64,000 nucleotides of DNA, taken from NCBI GenBank assembly GCA_000181795.3, contig CM012954.1:7224220-7288219 (forward strand), read 5' to 3'. Below are positions 38,301 through 50,900 of the stretch, piece after piece. Under the pieces are notes generated by a model. That model had not been told where the DNA came from, made no database searches, and saw only the letters and a list, made by a program, of their open reading frames with translations. Each line of letters begins with the position of its first letter. The stretch's first letter is position 1. This DNA is from Trichinella spiralis. Taxonomy: Eukaryota; Nematoda; Enoplea; Trichinellida; Trichinellidae. The position numbers and the translations under genes were made by a program.

Positions 38301-41300
38301 TCGGTTGACTTTCCATAAAATAGCTAATGCATCGAATGTGCACCACAACCCCGTCACGCTTGTCACTTGGGTACGTCGGCCTGAAAATCACTTCCATTGT
38401 TTATTTGAATTTCTTTTGTGCAAAACGGAAAACGTCCTCTTTTAGGCCATTTGCTTCCAGTACATTTATATATTCATTTGTACGGTGCTTGTTTGTGCTG
38501 CGTGTGTATTTTCGCCATACCACGCCCTCTATTTGAAATGGCAGATAAGAGATGAAAATAAGCGCAATAATAAGGACGAATTGAAAGAATGATGAATAGC
38601 AAGCATATAAAATAGAATGAAAGGTGAAATTGAAAACAAAAAGAAAGTGAACATAAAGCCATTTTTAATTTTCTTTTAATTATTATTCAACAATTTATGT
38701 GTTAAAGTTTAAACAAAAAATTAGAATAGAATTTCATGTAATATATGCTTTGCTAAATAATTGGGAAAATATTTTGCAGTGCAGCAGAGTATAGTCTACG
38801 ATTGTTATCGATTGTTTAAAATATTTGAATAGATGTGAAGCTATGGGTGAAAATGCAAATTTAAAAATGAATTGTGTGTGAATCGATAGCATCGCTTTTT
38901 GATATTGTTTTTATTGTTCATATAAAAGGGTTTTGCCAATGAGGAAAAGTGGGGAAAAATGTTTCTGATGATCAGAATGAATTTTTAGAATAATTCCAGT
39001 TGAAAGATTATTGAATAAAAAAAACGAAAGGTGTAGTAAATATATTTGTCATAAGAAAGAATAGAGCCGTTATAATTTATATTCTTTTATAAGGGGACGA
39101 CAGTTTGTCATCGATCACTGCGTTTGTTGGTATGCAGATGTGTTTCTTGATTTCTTCTGTTGTTATTGATTCAATTTTTCTCTTTTGCTTGTAGCATTTG
39201 AAAATAAATCTTATTTTCTGGAAACATTTAAAAATAGAATATATGCGTAGATGTATTCTTTGAGAAATTGATTGTTTGATGATTATACATATTTTGTTGT
39301 TGAATGGTTGGTTGCTTTCATTTTATATGATCCATTTCATTTCAAATATTTCTTATTCATTTTGTACATGTTTAATTTTCAGACAGAACTGTCGCAAACT
39401 TTGCAATCGTTGTCTGAAAAGGCAAAAACAGCTACGGAAAATTTGGCTCGTTTGAAGCAACTCAACGACAAGGTGCAGGTAAGAGCGATTTTCTAATTTG
39501 GTTGCGAATGTGAAAATAACATCACATATATGGATTAGCTGAGTTTTATTTGTATAAAACGTGGTCTATTTGAGTAATTTGGGATAGGCCAAGGGAAAAT
39601 TGCATTTAAATTTCTCTAGCGCAGTTGTTCTGTTGTAGATAGATAGAGCTTGAGGAAATGATTAGCAATTTGTGCAATTCATTTGTTGTTGGCCGTATGC
39701 CATTGACCATGACCGATCAAGCTTGACTGACTGACTGGATGTAGTTTGATCAGGAAAATGGAAAGAGAAAGAGTAAGGCGGGGTGAGGGGGAGGGAGGGG
39801 ATTTTTCTTTATGCTCTCTTGCCGGTTTTGCATATTCTGCATCTCAATTAGGGGTCGTGTTAGGAGGCTTGTGTAGTGAATGGTAGCGATGTTGGCGCTT
39901 TGCTGCTATTATGCTCAATTTACCCAAAGCTTTTGCTCTAAATCCAATTTCTGTTCCCTTTTGCAGACCAACTCGGTGGATTTCGAGGCTCTCATAGTCA
40001 CTCAATGCGACAAGTTAATCGTGGCCATCGAACAACGCAAACAAGAATTGTTGGATTTGGCGTTGCGAGAGAAAGAGACCAAGGTGAGTGCAAATTGGTT
40101 CGATTGATTGTTCTGGATTTGTATTTTGTTGTGTTCATTTCCGGCTAACCTGGGAAGGTCGGATGCTCACACGCATGTTTTATAATTTTCCATTTACAAT
40201 AATGATAATTTTTAATTTCCATTTACAATGTTTTGTACTTGTAATGTTATTTATTGTGTTGTTATTTTATTTTAGAATCAGCTGTTTCGTGATCAAATCT
40301 CTAATTGTACCAATCAATTGCAAAAGACGACTGGTTTGGTGCAATTTTGCATTGAAGCTTTGAAAGAGGTTGATCCAATTGCTTTTATTCAGGTTGGTGG
40401 ATTGCTTTGATTTCTCTTTAAAGTAGAATTTTTTACAATAAATATACATTTATGCAGCATGATACGTATGTAGAAAGAATAAATTAAATAATAAGATTAT
40501 TGATTACGTTTTTTTCGATATCTTTTAGTAGTCTGTAGTTATGTGAATAATATTTTTATGCTTTAAATAATTTTGCATTGCACAAATGATCATTTGTATA
40601 TTTTTTTTTCTCGTTTTAAATGTATGTTGTTGGTGCATATGTATGTATCAGGTAACTTTTTAAAACTGAGCCATAAGTGAGAACTTTTGTTTTGAAATGA
40701 ATGAATGAATGAATGATATTGATGAACTTTTTTGCTGTTTCAATGCAAACATTGATCCCGTTTGATGAACAATCAAGAGGGGAAAAATGTGAATACGTAA
40801 AGTATGTTGCTCAACGCGCGTAACATTGCTGCTAGAAATTTAATTAATTTCAAGCCCGTTGGGTGCCTTCAGTTTTATTTGTATATTAATAGATTTCACC
40901 AGCGCTGATCCATCGCGTATCCAACATGGAATTGATTTGGCGCAAGGAACTCGAAGCTGACATAGCGAATGTGTCACCAGAATTTGAATTAACTTTAGAC
41001 GTACAGCCAGTCACAGCTGCCATCAATCAACTCAACTTTGTCCAACTGAAAAGTAAAAGCAATTAATATTTAACATTTTCTTAACTATTTATTTCTGTTT
41101 CCATTTATATTCCCTTCATTTAATATTATTCATTCCATTATATTATTTAAACATTGGTTTGTTTATTAGAAAGATTTCTTTCTTATGTTGCTTATTTGAT
41201 AATTTCATTATTTTTAAACTATAGTTCCGGAATGTCCAACAATAATTACTGAAGCTTGCAGTGCTCAAAATAATTCCGTCACAATTGTGTGGAAAGCACC

Positions 41301-42454
41301 GCTGAATTCCTATATAGAAGGGTACATTTTGGAAATTGACGACGGTCACGGTGATGGAAATTTCAAGGTATTATTTCTTTTTTTATTAGAAAATTCATAA
41401 ATCGATTAAAATTAACTTTAAAAATTTTTGAACAGGAAGTTTACGTTGGTGCGGACACAGCATGCAATGTTGACAATTTGCATTTCAACTCAGTCTACCT
41501 CGCTCGAGTTAAAGCATACAATATGATCGGCGAAGGCAGCTATTCCCAGTGCATACGGTTGCATACTGCTGGCTGTATGTATTTTTCTTATTTCCTAATT
41601 TTTTACGATTTCACTATGATGATGTGGTTTAATATTTTTCAATAGGTACTATTCTTTATTAACAATTTCAGGCAGTTTAATAATATCCAATATGCAGTTA
41701 TTAGGATTAAAAAAAGTGTGATAAATGATGTTCTTGTTTTAGCTGCGTGGTTTCAATTCAAGCCAAACGGCTCAAATTGCGAAGCAGTATTTGACCAAGA
41801 AAATACTACCTTAAGCAGTACTTCATTGAACTACAGTGTTGTACTTGGAACAGTCTGTTTCACTCGCGGTCGTCACTACTGGGAAGTGTCTGTAGACAGA
41901 CGGGATGCCAGTGCTGATGTTATTGTAGGAATAGCTACTTCAAAAGTTTCCAGAAACATGATGTTAGGTATGGATCTATTTTTGTTTTATTTCTATTTGT
42001 TTCTTATACGTAATTTATACGTTGAACTTATTTATTTATTACCTTTTTATTTCAGGGAAAGATGAACACGGTTGGTCCATGTACATTGACGAAGAGCGTT
42101 CTTGGTATTTGCATGCCGAGATGCATCACGGTCGAGTAGATGGCGGTGCATCTGTCGGGTCCGTTATTGGAATATTGCTAGATTGTGATGCGCAGACGTT
42201 GGATTTTTACGTTGATGGCCGTAAGCAAACTTCCGAACTGGCATTCCGGTATGGTTATTATTATAGAGCATTTTTTCTTTTGCCTTTTAATGTACAAGGA
42301 ACCTTTTAGGAATCTTCCTAGATCTGTTTTTTATCCTGCCTTTTCTGTTAATCGCAATGTACAAATTACGTTGCATTCTGGAATTGAACCGCCTGATTTT
42401 TGCAATAATCAAGAATCGTTGTCAAAACGATTGCAGAAACGATTTAATATCTGA
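35365..42454 (+). CDS. madd-2: TRIM9/TRIM67-type E3 ubiquitin ligase (MADD-2 homologue)
   Basis: A 738-residue class I TRIM protein. Exons: 35365-36246, 39383-39478, 39967-40083, 40276-40392, 40893-41052, 41225-41367, 41436-41574, 41743-41967, 42056-42248, 42310-42454; all junctions keep phase. Domains: RING with C7/C10, C22/H24, C27/C30 and a distant C129/C132, B-box 1 (C180-H220), B-box 2 (C245-H281), coiled coil and COS region (295-455), fibronectin III (about 460-553, with GYILEIDDG and YVGADTACNVDNLHFNS), SPRY (about 555-738, with GTVCFTRGRHYWEVSVDRRD and VNRNVQITLHSGIE). Human TRIM9 has the same order and about the same length. In C. elegans, MADD-2 works with the netrin receptor UNC-40 in axon guidance and muscle arm extension. 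Intron 1 is 3.1 kb; the others are short. The first exon is clearly GC-richer than the introns. Confidence 0.96.
37950..38230 (+). other. GC-rich island inside TRIM9 intron 1
   Basis: About 280 bp of much higher GC content than the rest of the intron, with an ATG-started frame at 37996-38223 of about 75 codons (PAWSGRFPVVQVPIAGVTGS). The motif ACCGGTCAAT occurs twice (near 38088 and 38203). No splice sites clearly frame it as a cassette exon. It could be an enhancer, an alternative first exon with its promoter, or a nested transcript. Confidence 0.3.
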
Positions 42455-42625
42455 GAAGTTTCCATATTATAATTATTTTATAAAATTGCTGTTTTTTTTT
42501 CAATAACAACTGCCATCTACTTTTCAACTACTATATTATTCATATTAATTGTTTTTCTATGTTTTCCATTTCCACTGTGCTGCTGTGTATTATTTTAATT
42601 AACCTCTTTCTTTCGTTACTTTTGC

Positions 42626-42631
42626 AATAAA
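42626..42631 (+). terminator. Probable poly(A) signal, TRIM9 gene
   Basis: AATAAA in TTGCAATAAATATTC, about 170 nt past the TRIM9 stop codon. Confidence 0.6.
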
Positions 42632-43144
42632 TATTCATATCATGTTATATATATATATATTTTTTATTTTATAGATACTAAATTTATGCTGCTTGTTGTT
42701 GTTGAGCTGCATATAAAACACAAGTGTTAATAACAAATAACAAGCGTTCCATTTTTTGGGATATTCTGCCGAAGTCTGTTGTGGTTTGCAAGCTTAAGCC
42801 AGCCGGTGCCGAAGGGAGGAGATTAGTAGATAGGATTTAAATGACTTTGGGAGGAATGTGACAGATATAGATGTATGGTAAGCTGACACCAGAGCTTGTG
42901 AAATTTTAGAGCAATTATCCGGCGTCGAAGAGGTGGTTCACTGACATCGATCCTCTCTTGACGCTTCATTGAAAACTGATTCTTCCAATGTTGGCTGTTT
43001 TTTCGACAACATTTGCCCAAATTGAAGACGCTACCAAGAAATTAAATAGTTTTCACTTCTTTCATCGCACCACCAGCAGCAGCTGTGTCTATATGTGTTT
43101 TCTCGTAAGCAGTGTTTTTCGTTGATTATAAAATCACCAGGTGC

Positions 43145-43145
<1 letters not shown>

Positions 43146-43176
<31 letters not shown>
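43146..43176. repeat. TA dinucleotide repeat
   Basis: About 15 uninterrupted TA units. Confidence 0.9.
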
Positions 43177-43177
<1 letters not shown>

Positions 43178-44229
43178 TTATTTATTTTCATAAATAAGAG
43201 ATTCAATTTCTTTTCGCTTGTTTTTTTTAGTCAAGTGCATAATGATTTTAAAATATCACAACAGCCAGCAGCAGTAGATATCAAAGCAAACAAATCGGAT
43301 TCAAAGCCTGAATTCGTAAGCTCGATAAGATTATTCGAGATGAAATTTGAATATTTACTGCATTGAACGTGTTTTCCTAGTGTGCAGAGCTTTATTTGAA
43401 CAAAGCGGCTTGTAACAATGTTGGACAAATTAAATTGTATATTTTTAGAACACGTAGGGCAAACAGTTGTCAGCGCAAATTAATGAAAAAACAAAATTTA
43501 CCTACTACGCTAACAGCGGATAACACAACAAGAAGTGAGAATTCTTTTCCTATTGTATGAACTTTGAATTTTTTTTCCTAGAACGAAAAACTGAATAATA
43601 AAAAAATTGAGTTTTTTCACAAGCTTAAAATTTTCCATTAATGAAAGAGGCGTTTGTTCTTTAAGAATTTTACTTTTAATTCTCTTATCGATTACTCGTT
43701 TCGTATTAAATGTAATTAATGTCTTTGCAAAAGGTGTGATATTTTTATGATATTCTTTAAGCACATCTCGACTCGTGTTTAATTAAAACATAGCTACGAG
43801 ATCAGAACATTGTTGACGTTCTTGTCAAATAATGTTCTACAAATAGCTGAAAATATCAACTACGAGTCGTTTTACATATCAATCATCCTGCCTCGTTAGT
43901 TAGTATTGCTGTTTGTGGATTTCTTTTTTTATTATGAACAAAAAACATAAATTTTGAATGCACCAGTGAAATTAATTTAGCCTTTCAGCGAAATATTTTG
44001 GCCAACTCAATTTTTCGTTCATATAAGTAGATGAAATACAGTACACTTTTAATGGAAAGCAAGTTTAAATTTGTATTTTGTGCATACGTGGCAGTAGGTA
44101 GTGTCGTGTTGTGAAATTGTGAAATATTGGAAAATGTTTTTGGTGATGATGAAATTTTTAAAGTAAACAAATTTCAGCTGTACATGTGCTGCTTATATTT
44201 GTGCATGTAATAGTAGGAGAACTGTAGCA

Positions 44230-44249
44230 GTGTGTGTGTGTGTGTGTGC
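44230..44249. repeat. TG dinucleotide repeat
   Basis: About nine TG units, 680 bp upstream of the Dispatched-like start codon. Confidence 0.85.
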
Positions 44250-44915
44250 GTGAAAGTTGGCCACCAGTTTTGTTTAAGCTTTTCAAAAGTGACGGGTATT
44301 TTTGACAGTTGTTCAGTGTTATGGTAGCTTGTTTAAATTTTTGAATTTTTTTTTTTGGTTTCTAGTAGAAAACAACAGTTGTCGCAGTACTTATTAAAAA
44401 GAAAGAGGAATGGAAATGCGCCCACAGATGGATGGTGGATGGATGTGCATGTGAAGAGGTGATGTATTAAGGGAAATGAAGAGCGAAGAAAAAGAATATG
44501 AAGCGTGTCGACGCATGTTTTGTAGGCAAAATTTGGAAAAGTTCGTTTGCTTGAATAGAGACGACGACAGCGTGCAAATGAAAACTGGGTCTTGCAACTC
44601 GTCCACGGTGATGTCACATTCCTGCAGAGAAAGTCGTCCGTTCCATTTGGCAGAACAGGATTGCGTTCACTTTGGCTGAGTTTGCATGAGCCAAAGCGAC
44701 AGTTGGCTGCTTTTTTTCTGCGCCAGCGGCCTACAGTGCTACTAGCGCTGACAAACCAGGAAAAGGAACGACAGTGCACAATGGACACCGGGGTAGCAGC
44801 AGGTCGGTAATATCCGTCTGGAACCGCTTGGACCCGGTGATATTGTTTTCCGCTTTTAAATTTCGATTATTCATTTTTTCACATTTTTGGACAACTATTG
44901 AGAGAAGATATAATA

Positions 44916-47900
44916 ATGGTTGTCGAAAACGGCAATGCAACAACTTCTGAAGTTAGTTATTCTCAGAAAGCTGTTACGCAGCTTGAAAATGTTCGGAAAC
45001 AGTAAGAACAATTTGTGTTGTTGTATATTTTAAATCTACACTGCATCTGTATATATATATATACTATACTTTCAGATATGCCATGTTTATCTGCAATCGA
45101 CCAATCACTGTATTTATGACGACAACATTTTTGCTTTGTACTTTGACGGCTTTGGGACTTGAGTTGGCTCCGACTCCTGACTTTTCAGACCCTAAAGTTG
45201 TAAGAAAGTTATATTTTGTTTTGAAAAATTTTGTTCACTTTTTAAGCATTTGTTTTATTGTATTGTATTGTATTTTAAAAATTCCAATTTTTCAGGGCTT
45301 TGAAACACGTGGCACGGTACTAAGCGATCGAGTGCTAACGTGGAACAATCTTGAGGAGAAAATTTCCTTCTATCCAGATTCAAGAAAAGAGTTTTACCGT
45401 CAAATGCCGCCAATCAACATTTTGCAAAGGTGAGAAACCCATTCATTTTCTGTATTACGGAAATGGTTCGCATTTCAATCGATCCAGTTCAACCAGTTGC
45501 TTTCTCTTTGATTACTTGTATTAGCTGTGAACTCGCTTCCGCTTATTTCTTCTCATCGGCATTTTTATTCCACTTTTTTATCCATATAAAAATGTATTAA
45601 TTTTTTTACAAAAAAACAAATATTTGTTTATTACAGTTTGAAATTATTTAATTAGAAAAATCTTTCACCTGTGGATTATTAATTCGTGCAGTTGTGTATG
45701 TATAATTGAATTTTAGAAAGCATAATAAGCGATGAGGAGAGGTTTAATTTCTTTAAAATGATTTTTGAAAAATTTCCCACTGTGCACGAACGGAATGAAT
45801 AGAATGTTCCACTGATTAGTTAGTCGATGGATGATCCATCATCAATCAACTTTTCACTTGTTGTTGGCAAATGTTCAACTTTTGTTTTGAAACACGAAGC
45901 AAGTAAGTAATAAGCACATAGTAAAAGTTTGAAATTTGCGTAATAAACAGCAGAACAGTGGCAAATTTTTTGGGCGTGTTAGAGAGATGAGCGGTGGTGG
46001 TGGCAGTTGGGTTTAGAAAATGTCAGTCGATTTGACATTTTTGCTTGTAGAAAGTGAAAAAGCAGCACAATCATTCGATACGATACGATACGGTCGTTTG
46101 TTGCTGCCTTTTCCACTGGTTTCGATTTTGCGTAACGAAACTTCTTTGTGTAGCTTAATTTTCACATAAAGAAGCATTATTGTCTATTTTTGCAAAGGTG
46201 AACATTTGCATTTTGCATTACGATGATCAATATCACTCTTTGTTATGTGTCTATTTTTGACACTCTACTTACCTACCACTCCTTGGTGTGATAATATGTG
46301 ATGGAATTTTTCTATTTTTCGCTTAACTTTGATCCTCTTAGGCGAAACTGTCTTTCAACATACTACTTTTTTAAATATCAAAATTTTACATTTTGCAAAT
46401 GACCATTTTCAATATTCAATTTAAAGTAATCATCTTTTTTCATATTGCTTTTTTGATTTGCTAGTTGAAATGGATATTCATTCAAAATTTAAATTGAGAT
46501 TTGTACTATTTAAAAAAAAATTCAACTTTTAAACCAAACAAGATAGATAACTTACTTCATTGCATCTACTTTTTTTGCCTATCAGATTATTAGTTGTTGT
46601 GCTTGTTGTAAAATTTTCAAACACTTTTTTCATTGTTTAACATTTTCATGTGAAGCAACAGTTGCGCAATAAAATATTTTGTTCATGCAAAATGTGCAAA
46701 CGATGTCAGCAAGTTAAGGAAATTACGTCAATACACTACTACGCAAAATTTTCTGTCAGCACAAAAATGGCAATCAGACAAAACAGTTGCTTGTTCTAAA
46801 TTTGTTTATTTGTTTGTTTGTTTACTTGTTTGTTTATTATTATTTGTCATTTTTGTTGTAAATTGCGTTGTAGTTATTAATTTTTTTTCTTCCTCCTCTT
46901 TTAGACGCAAACGAAATGGTACCGGTCAGCTTTTGGAAGAATTATTTTTCGCCGCTCTTACCTCTAGCCCTTGTTTGCAATTACACGCGCCACTTGCTCA
47001 ACGTGAGTACACCATTATTTTTCATTCATTCTAAAAACTAAATTATTGTTCATCCTAATAGTAATTAATTTATTGTAAACTTTTCTACATTGTTGAATGT
47101 AATTTTTATCCTCTGCATGCATATATATATACATATACATACATAAATGAGAATTAAGGCATTCATCAGGTCAGCGTTAAGATTAACGGTTAGAGTTGGT
47201 TTTTCTTTCTTGCATACTCTTGTATTTCTTGTGAAAAATGATTTTGAAATGTTTCAAACTGTGCATATCTATGTATTTTGGTTGATTTATGAAAATTGGA
47301 TATAATTATATAACTTCAACAAAAGCAATATAGTTGCATAAAGGGAATTGTTTATATTTTTTTACTGTGAGCTAATTTAAGATTTAAGATGCTTTCTTTT
47401 CAGCTCTTGGTGTATTTTGCAAATTGCTCAGCGTAGTTTTAATTGATGAAAATTGTAGAACGTTTTTTTATTGACTGGTTTTAAACCTTTTTACCTTGCA
47501 GTTGTGCAATGTCAAATGATCCATAGATGTAAAATTGATATGTAAAAATTTGGAAAACTTGTTCTCTTATCTGTACAGATAATATATGATCAGTAATATT
47601 TTCAATTATTGGTATTTGAAGGAAAATGACCAATTCGCATTTGAAAAGTTACTAGCCAGTCAGTTGTTTAAGGAAATTTCAGCAATTTCGATTTGTCAGC
47701 AGCCTATTGACCTAAACTTTGGGCAAAGTTTCCTTTTATTGCTGTCGCTGTTGCGTATATTATTCAAATATTCGCGTTTGTGTCTTTGAGCGTGTTGTTT
47801 GCCCGAATAAGCAAGCGATTATTTGTGTTCAAGTGTATACCAAAATTTTCCTTACATTTGTTTGTTTGTGAAAGAATCTTAACGCATTGAAGCGATATAA

Positions 47901-50900
47901 CATGAAAAATTACATTTTCATTGAGGCGACTATGAATGAATGAATGAATGTGAATAATTTTTTCAATTCAAATACTTTGCATAAGAGAGAATAATAATTA
48001 CAGGCTGATGATGACAGTTTACTTCAGAGTAGGTTACGCATGCGTGCCCATATCGTTCTGTGCATTTCCGTAACCTGCATTCTCTCGCGACCGAGTTCTC
48101 TCTTTCTCTCTCTCACAAGCGGCTTTCAGAAGAAGCCAACTCATACTTTTGTCTGATTATTTGCAGTTACCGGACATTTATTATTATTAACATGTATATT
48201 TTTTTCAAAAAAATATAGTTTGACATTAACATTATTTTTTATTTAATTTTTTTAATAAGTTATTTTTAAATTCATGCAACAAAAAAGTAGCAGCTGACTT
48301 TTTGATAATGAGAAGCAGATGTAGTGATTTTTAGTTGTTTGTTTTTTCTCAAAGCTTATCCAAAGTGATAGCATTTATTTTTCATTTTTTTTGTTTTTAT
48401 AAACGAATATTGTTGTTGATTTTTATTGATTTATTTGCTTCTGTCCATCTCTAATGCTGTCCAATAATTATGTTTTTACGCCTGTAAATTAGTTTGCCAT
48501 CGGCTGAACTAGAATTGAGCTTTTTTTGCCTAGTTCTGTTTCACTGTATCCTGTACTGTTGTTTGTTGATGATTTCTTTATACTGGGCTGACGTTCAAGT
48601 AGCATTTGAAATTGCACTTGCAAAAAAAATTATGCTTTTGGCATGAATTTCAAATATTAATTTGCTTCTCATCACAAACGTTGCTTATATGATCATCACA
48701 TATCAGCAGCAGCATATCACTTTTTCTCTCTGAATCTCTCCTTCCACTAATGATTTTCAAGCTGAAAAACTTCTCAATTCTCTATTTTTCAGTTGACAAT
48801 TTTTTCTTTAATTTTTATGATTCGAACATTAATTAATTCTTGAACATCATTATTATTCAATCAACAAGAATTTGAATGATTTATCTGTTGACTATTGAAA
48901 ATTCACCATCACCTATATATATTATTGTTCTATTTGTCAATTTTATTTGATTCTAATGAAATTTATTAAAAAAATTATTATTGAATTGGCAAAGGAAATG
49001 TTGAACTAATATTTCGAATACTGTTACGCAATTATTATTTAGAATTTTTTCACTTGACGTTGAAGACAATATGTAATAATACATTTCAATAAAAATACGT
49101 CTGAATAAATGAAATGATAAAAAAGAATAATAGAGATGGATATGTTGAAAATTTTTTTTTATCACAACAGATTGCAATGTTTGCTTAATTGCAATTTCCA
49201 TTGATTAATGTTGATTAATTTGAATGGTTTTAATGTTTTTCTTTAGTGGAATATCACAGCTTGATAGTTTTGGAAGCACCTTCGACGAAATCACTGTTTA
49301 CAGTTGATGTGATTTTGGAACTGTGCAAATTGCAGCAACAAATCAATGCCACTTTGCAGGAGGTGAAAATTCGCTTGGAGCAGAATCACTTTTGGAGTCT
49401 TCCGAATTATATCACATGTTTCAGTGGTGAACTCACTTGTACAAATTTGAAAGAGAAAGATGTTGGTACGGTGGCGGCTAACATTGAACGTTGTGCACCT
49501 TATCAACAGCAAATCATCCACTGCAAAGGTAGTGCAAATACAGCCGCCTGTCAAGCTATACCGGATTATTGCAATTCGAAATATTATCAAGATTTATTTT
49601 ATTTCATTTTATCGCAAAATATCTTTTCAAACGCAACCGGACCAGTTTACACGTCGATGGTTTTGCCAATATATTCGTACAACACGTATGAATATTTGGG
49701 AAGGAGAGATGTGAGCTTGAAAAAGTTTGCAAAGCTTTATGAAAAAGTATCCGAATGGCAAAACGATTTGAAACATTTGAAATTGGTAGGCCTGAATTTG
49801 GGCATCAAATTGCAAATGTTCAACTCGTTGCTTGTGAACGACACCGTTTGGGTATTCCTTGGCATCAGCTTGGTCGCTGTGATAATTTGGATTTATTCGG
49901 GCTCATTTTTCTACGCCGTCACAGTGTTGCTGTCGATGTTTTTTTCCGTTACTGTGGCTTACTTTGTCTACGGGCTTGTATTTCGGATGGAATTTTTCCC
50001 ATTCATGAATTTGCTGGTAATTGTGTTGCTGATCGGCATCGGTGCCGACGATACGTTTGTGCTCAAGTACGTCTTCGACACGTCCAAAAAGCAGGGGGCG
50101 AAAACAATTGCGCCCGAAGATATTGTCGACGCGTTGTCCTACGCCGCACTGTCCATGCTAATTACCAGTGTGACCACAGCGGCGGCGTTTTTTTCCAGCC
50201 TCACCAGCAACGTTATTGTGATCAAATGTTTCGCCGTATTTGCCGGCACGACAATGCTGATGAACTATTTGCTGGTCGTGTCGTTCATGCCGGCATCGTT
50301 GATCATTCTCGAACGTTACGTCAATCCGCTCTATGAACGTTGGTGTCCGAAACCCCTGAACGCGTTGGTTGTTCAAGCGTACGCTTCTGGAACAATTGCG
50401 TCCAATTTCCTCATGCAAATCTGCTTGCCGTTCGTTTTGCAACGCCTGCGGGCTTATGTGATCGCGGCGTTCGGTCTGCTGCTCGCTTTGTCATTTTTCC
50501 TGGTCTTCTACAAGCCTGGTCTGTCGTTGCCGAAACGCAATCCAATTTTGCTCTTCCAGCCGTCCCATCCGTTCGAATGGTACGACGACCAGATGGAATT
50601 GCACTTTCGCTTCGCCCTGGCCAGATATTGCATGCCGATCAAAGTGTCCCTGGTTTGGGGTTTTGTGCCGAGCGAAGTCGGCGGCTCCCATTTCGATCCA
50701 TTTTCCTACGGTCAATTGGCTCAGGATACGCGCTTCAAAGCCAACTTGGAAACGTTGCGCGATTTGCAGGCGGTCTGCGATCGTCTGGCCAAAGAGCCGG
50801 CCTTCAATTACGACGGCGACTGTTTTGCCCATGCTTTTTTCAAATGGTCCAAACAGCAAGTCTGCGTTGGAGAGGGGGAAAGTTGTTGCGCCTATTTGAG

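Larger units (their letters stand above)
42455..44915. other. Intergenic region between TRIM9 and Dispatched-like genes
   Basis: Holds the TRIM9 3' UTR (AATAAA at 42626-42631), a TA repeat at 43146-43176 and a TG repeat at 44230-44249. A GC-richer block at about 44460-44800 precedes the Dispatched-like start and is probably promoter or 5' UTR. A 151-codon minus-strand frame across it looks accidental. Confidence 0.55.

Noticed and set aside
44333-44788. 151-codon minus-strand frame
   Set aside because: Lies in the putative leader of the Dispatched-like gene; the product is a mixed Ser/Phe/Cys sequence without family features or splice context.
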